Assembly (NCBI GenBank): GCA_033725935.1
Contig: MU867067.1
Coordinates: 186,001-250,000, forward strand
Direction of reading: 5' to 3'
From: Cladorrhinum sp. PSN259
Taxonomy: Eukaryota > Ascomycota > Sordariomycetes > Sordariales > Podosporaceae
Length of the DNA stretch: 64,000 bases
Below the pieces are notes generated by a model that was not told where the DNA came from, ran no database searches, and saw only the letters and a list, made by a program, of their open reading frames with translations. The stretch's first letter is position 1, and every line of letters starts with the position of its first letter. Below, in pieces: positions 1 to 12,400 of the stretch. A program made the position numbers and the translations under genes.

Positions 1-2
1 AT

Positions 3-1487
3 GGATATATCCCCACGGATAGCAGGAGACCGTCTATTGTCAGGATTGATAGTGACGAGCTTAAATCATCGGGCAAGGACGCGCGCCCTCGAAGTCACTC
101 GCCTCGCAGGCCTAATAGCTCTAGGACTGGGTCGGCCAATGTTCGCGGTTCATACAAGATCCGAAGATCCGGATCTGGGAGCTCCCACTCGAGTCTGTCG
201 GACTCGTGGCACAATGGTCGGGGTAGCTCGTCGAACCTCCTAGCCATGGGCATTCTCCCATCTTCGAAGTGGCGCTTCCTCAAGCACCTGAGTTTGGCGG
301 ACAATTCTCTAACCACGATCCGGGCACCAAGCTTGGCGCCACTCTCGAACACCCTCCACTCCTTGGATCTCTCATCCAACCTTTTCACACAGATCCCGGA
401 CAGCCTTGCCACCTTGACTGCCTTGCGTGCCCTCAACCTCGCCCACTGCATGATTGATTCGCTGCATTCGCTCACACGCAACCCATTACCAGCCATCACT
501 GCTCTCAATATGAGGGCAAATCGTCTGCAGTCACTTGCAGGCGTTGAGAAGCTTTTTCCTCTCGAGAGACTTGATTTGCGAGACAACCGGCTCACAGATC
601 CAATGGAGTTGGCCAGGCTGACTGGTCTCCCCGAAATTCGTGAGGTTTATGTAGAGGGTAATCCCTTTACTCGCACTCATCGTGACTATCGTGTCACGAT
701 TTTTAACCTTTTCCGGAAAACCCCCGGTTATACAGAGGATATCACCATCGATGGTACTGGACCCAGCTACACCGAAAAGCGATACTTGGTGGAGCGCGTT
801 GCTGAGCCACCTGCGGTGCCGGTTGTCAAGCCTCCGGTCCCAGAGCTCCCTGCCGTCGATGTGAGCAAGCCGGCGATCATCTATGAATCCCTGCCAAAGG
901 AAGCCGCTGTCCTGCGGAAAGATAGACCTGTACCAAAGACTGCTTCAAGCGAGGTCAGCACTAGCTCTACACGGCGTCGCCGGGCTCCTAAGCGTCGTAT
1001 CGTTGATCTGGCAACAAACGAGGTCGCAACCTCGCAACCAAAGCCAGTTGAACATATTGAGCCTCGTCCCATAAAACCTGTGGATTCTGATTCCGAGCAC
1101 AACTATCTTACATCTCAGCGACCAGATTTACAACGACCAGTACACAGCGTTCTAGGAGAGAGCCCGCTCGACACCACACAGATCCATGATCAGGAGGTCC
1201 CAAGGATAGACACGACAGTCATTCCACACCTTCCTCCTGTTTATGGTTCTTCTCCGGAGAACGATGGCGACTGGGACGTTGAAGGTGAGATCTACCGCCA
1301 AAAGATCGAGACGCTTCGTGATAAAGTCGGAAGCGGCTACTTGAGCGTGCTAAGCGAGGAGGGCTGGGATCCTGTGTCACGTCCACCAGGTTATCATGAA
1401 TCAGATTATCACGAAACAACCAGGTTCGGGGCCGCACCCCGAGCTGCAAGCGTTCAACCAATTCATAGTGGTCGAACGCTTGGGTGA
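3..1487 (+). CDS. Leucine-rich-repeat protein, 3' part (5' end outside window)
   Basis: The frame is open from base 3 without a stop, so the ATG at 246 is internal and the gene begins outside the window; 494 codons are visible. About 80 residues of Ser/Arg-rich sequence lead into at least five leucine-rich repeats of the LxxLxLxxNxL type (for example LKHLSLADNSL, LHSLDLSSNLF, LERLDLRDNRL), closed by an LRR-cap-like segment (VYVEGNPFTRTHRDYRVTIF). The remaining 250 residues are Pro/Ser/basic-rich, with RRRRAPKRR as a candidate nuclear localisation signal, and probably disordered. No catalytic motif is visible. LRR proteins of this build in fungi are generally scaffolds; a specific partner cannot be read from the sequence. 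It ends with TGA at 1485-1487. Confidence 0.85.
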   Translation, partial: GYIPTDSRRPSIVRIDSDELKSSGKDARPRSHSPRRPNSSRTGSANVRGSYKIRRSGSGSSHSSLSDSWHNGRGSSSNLLAMGILPSSKWRFLKHLSLADNSLTTIRAPSLAPLSNTLHSLDLSSNLFTQIPDSLATLTALRALNLAHCMIDSLHSLTRNPLPAITALNMRANRLQSLAGVEKLFPLERLDLRDNRLTDPMELARLTGLPEIREVYVEGNPFTRTHRDYRVTIFNLFRKTPGYTEDITIDGTGPSYTEKRYLVERVAEPPAVPVVKPPVPELPAVDVSKPAIIYESLPKEAAVLRKDRPVPKTASSEVSTSSTRRRRAPKRRIVDLATNEVATSQPKPVEHIEPRPIKPVDSDSEHNYLTSQRPDLQRPVHSVLGESPLDTTQIHDQEVPRIDTTVIPHLPPVYGSSPENDGDWDVEGEIYRQKIETLRDKVGSGYLSVLSEEGWDPVSRPPGYHESDYHETTRFGAAPRAASVQPIHSGRTLG

Positions 1488-4400
1488 ATAGTGAAGAAAC
1501 TGAGGAAAGGGAAATGGATGGATTCTTATATTTTATCATCTTATTATATGATACCCCGCCATTTGTTTACATGGCAAAACAGAGTGAAGAAGGAGAGAGA
1601 GACAGAAGGATGGATGGATATCAGAAGAAGAAAGTATGTGTAAGCTATTACAGGGAAAGTTGGCAACACAACGTGGATGGTGTGGAATTTTGTTGGCTTT
1701 TTTTTTTAATGGGTTGGAGTTGGTTGCTCAAGAAGCTGGATTTTACCAACGCAATCCACACACATACACAGTTTTTGATGACGAGATGAAAGACAAAAGC
1801 AACACTATGAAGAATTTTTATTATTCCAGCCTTTTCCGACTCCGTTCTGCTTCTGTTTTCCTGTTCTAAGGTCAAATTGTGGGAATGCGAAGTTTCTGCT
1901 TCAAACACTCCGTGTTTTTCTTTTCGGACTGGGCATGTTTTTTTGTGTCTTTTTTGGTGTCTTTCCCATTGGAGCATAGCGTATTGGTGTTTTGATTTCT
2001 TGGTTTTGTTTTCGGATAATGTCTCTACAGGATATGGTAGGCTGCCTTTTTTTTTTTTTTTAACTTTCTTTCATCCTCCTTCGGTGGGAGAGATGATTGT
2101 GTTTGTTTTGAGGGGCAAGTTTAGAAGGGGGGGGGGGGGGGGTTCGTTTGGTTTTTTTATGTGGATGGCTTTATGGCTGGCTGGATGGTATCTTGAGTTT
2201 AGGAAGGAGGAGGAGGAGGAGGAGGAGGGAGGAGGAGGTTTTTGTTTGTTTTTGTCCGTTTGTATGTTTTGTTGTTGTTATTGTACGATTGCTTGAAGAC
2301 ACCAAAGTTTGGTTTTTGTAGTTTTGTCGTCGTCGATTTATTTAAGACAAGTGTAAGTAGGTGAAAGAGGGGAGGGAGGTAGGTAGGTAGGTAGGTAGGT
2401 AGGTAGGTAATACTGCTAGCAATTTAAAAGGAGGGAGGTACATAGATAATAAAGAACGAGACAAGATTTTATTTATCTACTAGGTTTTGATTAGGGGTGT
2501 TGCAAGAAAGCGAGTTTCGTTTTGTTTTCTTGGTGAATATTTTTTTTTTTTCGAGTTTTGTATTGGATATGTATGTATGTTTGTATGTAAATGTGAAGTT
2601 TCTGGAAAAAAAGACTTTTCCTTGCCCCTTGTTGCCCGTATTTTACGGTTTTGCTGTTTGGGGTCTGAGACAGTTCTCAGAGATCCATTTCCATGATCAC
2701 GTTTTCTATGGGATTACCTGGTTCTCTCCCTCTCTCGAGTTTTGTGGTTAGGGGGGGTCATGAACAGGAATGTATGAAATTGGGAGAGGAGGGAAGTGAA
2801 ATAGTTTATTTAGTTCACGGGAACGAAAGCGTTTTTGGACGGATACAATTAAGCAAAAATTGATCCGTGCTGCGTTCGTTGTGTTGTCCGGTTCCACTAT
2901 TTCTCGGCATGAGTGATGAGATTATTCAGAGGAAGCGTAAAAGCGAAAAGCTCGACAGAATTCAAGTGGTACAGAATGGAACTTGATGATTTAGTTGGAG
3001 AAAGAATAATACACTAATTGAGGATTATCTTACCCCTGAATTCGGTCTTCCCTTTATCTTTGCAACCGCACAAATGAGTAAATATACTGACCGAGGTACC
3101 CTGTGTTGATATGGTGCAATATCATTTCCATGACTACGAATTCGAGATTTGGATATACCATGGGTTTTACGAGGTGGAAGTCTGTCCATTGGAAGTGATG
3201 TCCTTGCTTGCTGTGTGTAAAACTTCGTTGTCATGTCGGCCTTGTCTAATGATGTGCGCCTAGTTTTTGCCACGATTACAGCATACTCGGGTGGTTTACA
3301 GTGTTCGTTGACGCAGAACTTATGGTTGTGCTCTTGCTTCATCTCTAGCTGGTTTTTAGGTTGCCCGAATCGGAACAGGGCGTTCAGTATTATCTGGAAG
3401 CAGTTCGGAGAAGTAGACAAAAACGCGATGTTGCGAAAGGTTGCAATTGATGGCAAGGTAGTGGTTGAACCGTCAGCCCGGGTATTCTGCTGTGGTTCGA
3501 AGCGTTATATGAATTGGGTGGTATTTGGGTGACACCTTGATGATAGAAGCGATACTTTCCGAGTAGAGGAATGCATTTGGATGTAATACAGGATTCTCCA
3601 ACTTATACAAACATGGTCTTCCAATATAATGGACTGTCAATTGTGTGTGTTGGGGTGGCCTTTCAATAAATGAGGTATCCTGGGCGTTTTCGCAATAATG
3701 ATGACGTGCAGCAGGATACATATGAAGTGACCCGCGTGCTATGCCTCTTTCAGTTTGACTGGCTGATACCTATTGAGTGAGCTTGTGATCGACTGCGGAA
3801 CCATCTTCTCCAATTCCACGATGTGTTCCATAGAATTGGGCAGCATTCTAGTTTGTCCCTGTTTCGTTAGGTATTGTAATTGAAGGTTGAAAGCTTTTAC
3901 TCTCATGAGGGTTTTGGCCACAGCCCATTGAGTCGACTTTATTTTTAGGATTCTAGTCCCTTGCAGAGATGATCGTTCATAAGTTTCCTGCGTAGTCATC
4001 GCTCCTGTTCAATAAGGCGATGGTCAATGAGCAATCATATATTCGCACCTGTGTTTTGAAAAGTCTTGAAGGGTATGAATTGCTTGTTGTTTGCCACTGT
4101 ACCGGTGTGGGAATCATCGTACGGTCTATGGCAAACGTTCACTGGTGGAACTCGGGAATTGTGGGATCAATTTCTTGTCTGGACCCGGAATCATGACTGG
4201 CTACAAATCGAGAAGTGGAAGTGCGTGGTGGCAGCCCATGAGAAAAATCTTGCGGATGCTCCGGCGAGCCGAGAGCCGAGGACAGAGGGGAGCTGCCGTC
4301 GACTTGCTGGTCAACCAGAGTTTGAACAAGCAAATAACACTGTATTGCAGAGAGTCCCCTTGGACGGATGCGCCGTGGATTTGAGCGAGATTGAGTAGTT

Positions 4401-5719
4401 CATTGGCAGCTCCTGGGTCGAAGCGGGTGTGCTATATTGAAATAGACTCCCTTCAAGGGATGGTTGGCAGTGCGACGAAACGGTGGTTGTTCGCCAGGGT
4501 ACGGCTACCTACGAATTGGGATGAGGCGAATCGAAAGCAGTCACGGTTGACAGGAAAGGCTGGCCATTGGTCAATTGCAGGGGAGGGAACAGGTGCAGAT
4601 GGGAAAGGGGAGTGAGTGAGTACCAGGCCCTAGTCGCAACGGCCGGCCCCAATGAATGGAACCCATCTGCCGGCCTGGGGGGCTCGTTGTCGTCTTTCCC
4701 CGGGGCGGATGCGCTCAACTCCTGATTGGTCTGCCGCAAGAGCTTTTGCTGCTTGAATGATCGCAAGGGGAAAGTGGGAACAGGTCGGGGTTCTGTGCGC
4801 CAAGGCGGACCACGTCATTGGGAGCTTTTGGATGTTTTAAAAATGGAAATTGAAGAAGCATGGAAGCTTTCAGCCCTATGAACCTGGAAATGGTTGATTG
4901 CCAGGAGCTCTCCAGCTCATGGTCAGAGCTCCATTTTTGCAAAGTATGGCGCAACTTATCCAATTGGGCTTGTGAGGAGTGGTAGATGCCAATCATGAAG
5001 TAGATACGAAGCTTCGCATCAAATAAACAATAAAAATATGCACTGTCCTGCCGATTGACAGTCGGCATGCGGGGCCGTTGCAGTGACATCTCCAATGCCC
5101 TAGCGTTGTGTCGCGGGTGGTCTCCACGCACGACTTGCAGCTCAGCCCTTCTTGATATCGCACAAGGTTCGTCCTCCGCGCTACAATTTCAAACCTTAAA
5201 CTTCCCACAATCATTGCGCAAACTTTCATTTGCACCAATTCGCCAATCCCCAAGCAACTGATACCAGATTTGCTAAATACGGACATTCACGTGCTCAAGA
5301 AACCAACGAACTGATATGACACACCCCGGTCGACGCACGGACCTCACATGCTGCAAGTGCCATAACGTAAGCATCTGGGGGGATGATCATGGCTCCACCC
5401 GTGCGATAAGCGACGCTGATTGGTTAACACCCCAGGGCGCCTCGCGTTTTCAGGAACGTCACGTCGTCAAAAGCTACGGGACTCACACCACTTCATCCAT
5501 CGTTTGACATCGCAACGAGCAAGTCTCTGGCCCGCCGGCTCGTGGTCACCTCCGGAAAGCCCCGTGCTTTGAGCTACGACAAATGCTCGACAACAAACGA
5601 CCTCCGGCCCGAGTGACCCCGCATCGACTATCCGAGACACGCTGACCCATCGCGCCTTCGACTACACTCCCTTCGAACCCCCTATCTCGACTTTTTTGAC
5701 ATAATTTTCCCTACTAGAG
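1488..5719. other. 4.2 kb intergenic region
   Basis: No convincing gene. The first 1.5 kb is T/G-rich low-complexity sequence with a 16-G run (2127-2142), a GGA tract near 2202-2238 and an AGGT tetramer array. Between about 3025 and 3999 the minus strand holds three moderately long open frames with ordinary-looking composition, but I could not join them with good splice sites or recognise a family. From about 4600 to 5719 the sequence becomes GC-richer, which fits the promoter and 5'UTR of the PHD-finger gene downstream. Confidence 0.6.
2377..2408. repeat. AGGT tetranucleotide microsatellite, 8 copies
   Basis: Eight uninterrupted AGGT units are counted directly in the sequence, in the non-coding stretch 3' of the LRR gene. 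Confidence 0.95.
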
Positions 5720-8700
5720 ATGGTCTCCGGACCAACAACCCCTCGGCGCCAATCAAGGTCCCGAGTCCGAGGGCGACCCAAGACCTCAGAACCTCCGAGC
5801 GCGTCGCGTGTTAGAAAGGCCGCCATGGACGCTCCGGACACCGAACCGCCCCAGAAGAGGCGTCGCTACATCCCCGGTGGCCCTGGAGGTGGCGGTCGCT
5901 TTATCGACGACGATGGGCGCGAAATGCCCATCGATGCCTCTGCTCCGCCAACTACCTCATCACGACCACGCGCCGGCCGCCCAGCCGCTTCCCCTATGTA
6001 TCCCCGAAGAGAACGAAGTACAAGAATCCGAACCGCCGTGAATCGAGACGAGCTCGATGATATGCAATACAGCTCTGCTGCAGCTGTGGCAGCAGCTGTT
6101 GTGCAAAGCGAAGGATACAAACCTCGCGAGGAGCGTGGTTGGGAAGAGTTTCACCCCCAGCTCGACATTGACGCTACTTTTATGGTGTTCACGGCAGATG
6201 AAGTAGATGGTTTAGTCGTGAAATCGGCCCCACCTACACCTGCTGGTCAGGCATCTGGAACGCCCTTGAACGAGGCCAGCACCCCGACAAAGGACCCAAG
6301 CCTCGGGTTAGGGAGCGCGACAAATGGTACTCCGAGTGGGCAAGGCAAGCCTTTGCTTGCTGGTATGATGGTAGATACGCCTAGTAGGCGCCGTCCTGGA
6401 AGACCAACCCGAGACTCCGTGTCGCTGTACGCCACTCGGCCTTTGGACCTTGTGAACCCCAGGATGTCCAGAGTGCTCCCAATTCAGACTCAGACCGCGA
6501 AAGAGCGGCTTGATCTTAAACAGCCGTCTTTTCGAAAGACTGATCGCATTGCTCTGTTTGAGAGCAAAGAGTTTGGTCAGGCCAGATATCTTGAGAAATC
6601 GATGACGAATGTCGGCTACCAAGAGAGCGACAACTTCATCCGAGATCACATGTTGATCAAGGCCACAGATGCGAACACCGAAGAAGACAATGACCAGGCT
6701 GCAGCTATTAAGGCTGGCGGAGACCCGATACAGAATACAGCCGGGGTTGTGGGTCGTGTCGAGTATGACATGGATGAGCAGGACGATATGTGGCTTGAGG
6801 CTCTAAATGCGCAGCGCAAAATCGCCGACCTCGAACCTATAGCGCGTGAGATACTCGAGATTACGATAACAAAGATTGAGAAGGAGTGGCATGGGCTCGA
6901 GAAGAGAATACCAAAACCGAACCCAAAACCACCACAGACTCACAGACCAAGATCCAGCTCTGCTGCTGCAGTTAACGGGGAGCCGCAAGTTGGAGAGGAG
7001 CAAGATAGTAAATGCGCTATCTGCGACGACGGGGATTGTGAGAATACAAATGCGATTGTGTTCTGCGACGGTTGTGATCTCGCAGTTCACCAGGAATGCT
7101 ATGGCGTACCTTTTATACCTGAGGGGCAGTGGTTGTGTCGGAAATGCCAGCTTATTGGGCGTGGCTGTCCGGTAAGTGCAAACTTCCCAGTGGTGCTGGA
7201 GTGTATGTCGAGATGCTAACTTGAGACTTGCAGACGTGCCTGTTTTGCCCAAATACGGATGGAGCGTTCAAACAGACGAACTCGTCAAAATGGGCGCATT
7301 TGCTGTGTGCCATGTGGATCCCTGAGGTGTCTCTCGGGAACCATACCTTCATGGAACCGGTTATGGAAGTGGAAAAAGTGCCGAGGACGCGATGGAAGTT
7401 GACGTGCTACATTTGCAACCAGCGCATGGGAGCCTGCATTCAGTGTTCTAACAAAAACTGTTACCAGGCCTTCCATGTCACCTGCGCCCGGCGCTGCCGG
7501 CTATACCTAAAGATGAAAAACAGCCAGGGTGCCCTCGCCGTGCTCGACAGCTTCCCGCTCAAGGCGTTCTGCGACAGGCACTGTCCGGACGACTACGCTG
7601 CAGAACATGGCGTCAGCCAGGCCACCAAGGCCGCAAAGCGATTCTACAAGCGCACCATGAAGGGTCGCATTTGGGCAGACAGCACAGCCTCGGCTCTCCA
7701 AATAGCCGCTACCCACCGCCACGCCATTACAGAACATCCTCCTGATGAATCCCAGATCACGGGTGCCAAAGTCTCGGCCGTGCTCGGGGATAAGAAGAAG
7801 GGCCAGCCGCCCAAGAATATTTGGAAGCTTCCCTCAGGCGCACCGATTATACCGCAAGCTGTCTTTGATTTTGTAGAGAGTGCGCTTTCCCGCTTCCCGA
7901 TTCGCAAGCGCAAAGAGTTTGTTGCAGATGCATGTAGGTACTGGACACTCAAGCGCGAGGCGCGACGGGGTGCCGCCCTCCTCAAAAGACTGCAGCTCCA
8001 AATGGAAACCTTTTCGTCGATGGAGTTGACACGCCGCGATTTTGCTGCTATGGGTCCATCTGGCAAGACAAGATTGGTGAGAAGAATTGAGTTCTGCCAG
8101 ACGCTCATCAAAGATCTGGAACAAATCAAGAACATCTCCGAGGCGATCACCGAACGTGAGACGACCAAGCTTCAATCAGCCGAGTTGGAGCAAGAGTTCG
8201 TCGACAGTTCCTATTTCCCTGTTTTCAGGATGATACGCCCACTACTTAATCATGCATTTGAGTAAGTCAACTCTGCTCCCTCATATAATGCAGCAACGAC
8301 GAGGGCTAACACTGCATAGGCTGGACCTAAGGAGTGCAATATTCAAGCAGGGCTTCACAACACTGCAAGACAAACTAGATTCGCGGTTCTATACCACCAC
8401 CTTACACTTCGCACGCGATTTATGCCAGGTCATCCACACGGGCATCAACACAACACCAACACCCTCGGCTTCGTCTCCACCGCGTGGGGAGTCAATCACA
8501 GCAAGTCCTATGAAGAACGCCAATTACCCAGAGGCTAGAGAACGCAAGAGGATTGGCAAGAGGATACTAAAGTGGTTCCAGCCGAAACTCGAGACAGCGC
8601 TTGAGGCGGAGGCAGATATCTGCGGCACGCCTCTCGATTCCATGAAGAAAGAACTTGATGATATGATCGATGCCAGCATCGAGATCAAGCAACCGACCGC

Positions 8701-9478
8701 CATAAGCATAGTGGTGTCTCGTGATGGCCTCTTAGCACCTGTGCCAGGTCAAGACGTCGACATGGCAGACGCTCCAGTAGAAGGACAAATCATTGTCGCC
8801 AATCACTCTGAAGTCGAGGAGGATGGTGAGGGAGAGATCGATGCCGATGGAGAGCATGATGATGTGATGGACGGCACTGCTTCCATGGGTACTGCCGCGG
8901 ATGCCATCGAAGTCATCACAGACTATCATGATGTGTCAAAACCTGATGGTACCCATACTCCTTCTGTGGTAGATCAGGAGGATTCACAAGGAGGGAAAGG
9001 ACTCACCAACGGCTTATCGAAGGACTCGAATTCACCACCTTCAATACCAGGCTTCACTGCCGTTGTCCATCCGCCACCAAACGACTCTACGGACGATCCC
9101 CCTCTTACCCCACCTCAATCTATTGGCTCTTTTGGTCGTGATATCAACAAGAACAAGCCGGCCAACGTCCTCTCTGATGGCGGCATACCGTGGTATCTTC
9201 AAAAGTTTGAGCTGCAGGGCACATCGGCAGTGGAAGAGAAGTGGGCTGGGAGAGATGCGGTGCGGAGTTTGAGTGAGGAACTCACAGATATGGATGATGA
9301 TGCACTGAAGGATTTGGAACTGGACGTGGATGATGAGAATAACACCATCACTGCCAGTCCGATCGATACGGCCAAGGAGCCTCCGAATGGAGTCGCGACG
9401 ACACCGTCTAATAGGAGGAAGAGGGCGGATTACTCCAAGTTTAGGAAAGGGGTGAGGAGTAGTGCAAGGAAGAAGTAG
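5720..9478 (+). CDS. nto1: Nto1/BRPF-like EPL1-PHD-ePHD histone acetyltransferase subunit
   Basis: Three exons: 5720-7171, 7234-8261, 8320-9478, giving 1212 residues. Both introns have GTAAGT donors and GCTAAC branch sites. An N-terminal basic, Pro-rich region precedes an enhancer-of-polycomb-like segment (about 248-415). A PHD finger follows (about 430-478, starting CAICDDGD, with CDGCDLAVHQECYG), and intron 1 falls exactly between it and an extended zinc-knuckle/PHD2 module (from 485, TCLFCPNTDGAF). This EPL1-PHD-ePHD order is the signature of BRPF proteins and yeast Nto1, the H3-reading scaffold of NuA3-type MYST acetyltransferase complexes. Around 805-890 there is a weak bromodomain-like helical stretch (FKQGFTTLQDKLDSRFY). 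The C-terminal third is acidic and ends in a basic tail. Family assignment is firm; complex membership is inferred from the family. Confidence 0.9.
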
Positions 9479-12400
9479 TGGTTCACTTTATTGGGGAGGG
9501 TAAGAAAGGTTGAAGCAAATAATGTGGAATATGTGTGATGCCGCTGCTGCTACTGTTGGGTTGGGTGTATGATATGGTTTTAATCATCTTCTTGGGAGCG
9601 GGATGGGGCGGCGGAGGTGTTTAAGGATCTTGTTTCTTCTTTTCATTATGGGTTGATATCTGCGAGGAAGTTTTGGAGCTTTTCGTTTTGTCTTCTTCTT
9701 CTTGACTGGGACAACTTGAAGGTGTTGCTTTGGGGTGGTATTTCTTTCCTCCTTTTATTATTTTGTCGAGTTCTTTTTTATACCATACTGCGCACTACTC
9801 TCTGTTCTCCCTTCTACATATGCTCTTTTCTTCTTCTTTTAAGTTGAAGAAGACAGAAGCTTATTCTTCTTACTTTATGTTTATTTTGTTCTAAGCACAG
9901 CGGAAGAGAATTTGTAAGAGAACGGGAAGAATGGGAGGGAAGAAAGGCACAAACTGATATCAGATCCAGCCTTTTTTGTACTTTGAAGAATGCGAGAAAG
10001 CTTTTCTACAAGTAGAATTAATTACTTTGTTCTTTTTCTTTTCCTCTTTGAAGATTTGGTTTTATGCAGAGGGGGAGAGAGAGGGAGAGAGAGAAGAGAA
10101 TGTGTGATAATTTCTTTTACTGAACAGATGGAGGGGGCAGCCAGATCAGAAGAAGGAGGATGGATGGATGCCTTATACTCATCATGTATTGGAAGTTTTA
10201 TTTTATTTTATTTTTTTCTCTGAGCAAAAGTTCAAGTTTATGTAGATTGAAGGATAATGAAATTACAATAAGAGCTTCCTTGAAGATTAACTGTGGATAT
10301 GAGAGGAGAGGGGAGAGGAGAGGGGGGGGGGGGGGAGAGTGTATGTGATTACTGCTGGCTCCTATTGGTACGTTTCGTAGGTAGGTAGATATGCAGTGTA
10401 TATATATGGATGTATGGATGTACATGTGTACATGTAGTAGAAAAAGAAATTTCTACCAGGTTTTTTTTCTCCGGGACATTCTCTCAAGTACAAGTTTTTT
10501 TTTAGTTTTTTTGCTTGGTTTGGTTTCTTTCCTTGCCTACTTACCCACCCATCCACCCACCCACAATCGTGACGACCTTAATTTACTAATCATGGTACGG
10601 TTCCTCCCTCCCTCCCCTCCCCTCCCCTCCCTTCTTATATATTATGATACAATAAATATATACCTTTACCTACTTAGTTGTAAATGATTCGTCCGTGGTG
10701 GAAAGATAATCCCCGTTGTGCGCGTCCATATCATTAGGAAAATAGGGCACAAGAAGGTGGGGGAGGAGGAGGAGGAAATATTGAAAAAAAAAAAAAAAAA
10801 GGGAGGAAAGGTATACTGATAGATTGTACTTCTTCTAGTTGTATACAGTGTGAGAGGGATGTTTGTGCTGCATGTGTCAATCAGTTCATGTCATGTCATG
10901 TCATGCTGGTTTTCCGCAGCGGGATGATGCCATGGGTTTGTCTGTGTGTGTTTCTCGTTTATGAGGAGGAATCATTCCATTCATTTTTTATTACTTGTCG
11001 GGTAATTTTGTAGACACATAATAAAAGAGAAAAAGAACGAAAAGAAATATCAAGGAAAAGGATTCGACTGTTGGTATGTAATGTAGCCTCCCATCTCTCT
11101 TCGGGGCAACGTTTTCTTGAGAGGCGTTTTGTCTGGGATAAAGATGTTTGTGGCGTTGTGTATTTCATTTGTTTCTGGACCAGTGGAATACTGGGTAGCC
11201 CCTTACCTTCCCGAGGATCATCATCCTTACCTTACCCTTCATCCTTCAATGCCCTCCAGGTCGGATCAATCAATGATCGTCTTTCCTAGGGAGCAACCTT
11301 GGTACTGTGTCTACGGGACGTAGCCGGTATGTGATATGTTATTTCCGGCCCCTCACACACCTTACCTCTCACCGGATACTGTCATTGATGGATGGATGGA
11401 TGGGTCTAGAATGTTGTGTCGTACAGTGTGCAAAGTATGTATTGTTCCTACACTCGCCAGCCATAGGTGAAGTAGGATGTAGTGTGTGTGGGTACTCCTG
11501 CCGGCCGGCAGGTTTAATAATGAGTAGAATGAAGCATTATGATACCATGATATATTTGCTTGTTTGTATGCGGGTGCCCGTGATTGGGAATGAGGCAACT
11601 TGGACTGTGTGTAGGCAACCGGTTTGAGGTTGTATGCTAGGTAATGTAGACGAGAACAATTAGATAGGTGGAGGGGAAAGTGTGTAGGGAAGGGAGAACT
11701 CGTGTATCTGGGTAGAAGATGTCTGTGGATTGAGGATATAGACGTAGGTAATAGGTACCTAGGGATGGAAGCTATGAGATGGATGGTGTCATGCAGTCAA
11801 CTTGGCCGGCTGCTGCTTCTAATGTACTGTGGTGGCAACCACACAACTATGGTCTACATGGGGTAGGTTACCGGTGAATATCTCCGGTGTAGCAATGTTG
11901 TACTGTAGGATTTAGTGTTGTTGGAATCAATGGCGATCGACCTCGTAATGAAGGCATCCAGAACACCGAAATCATATACCGAGAGTCTCAACGTCGATCA
12001 GATACCGATCTGCAACTGCTGAAGCTTTGAGTTCTCACTTCTGTATCGACAGCTCGATCCTGCGTATGTCATCGATGGACCCTTGATGTCGATTTGCGTT
12101 TCTTCGGTGGAGAACTGATCAACGAACACAACATCATGAGAGGAGCTGAAGGAGCTTTGTACGCTACGTATTATGATCTTCGTTTACGATCGAGATGAGG
12201 AATGTTAGGAATAAAACCGTCGGATAAGGTTACCATTCGCCGTGTGGTAGCCGTTCCGGCATAGTATCATGTAATATGTGGCCCTCTCCTCTTTTAATTT
12301 TTATCGGCAAACAAGAGATTATTGATAAAAAAAAATCAAATCGCTTGGAGGGGTTGCGTGCAATGACAGTATCGGGAAGGAGGGGCAGCGAGGGGCAAAA

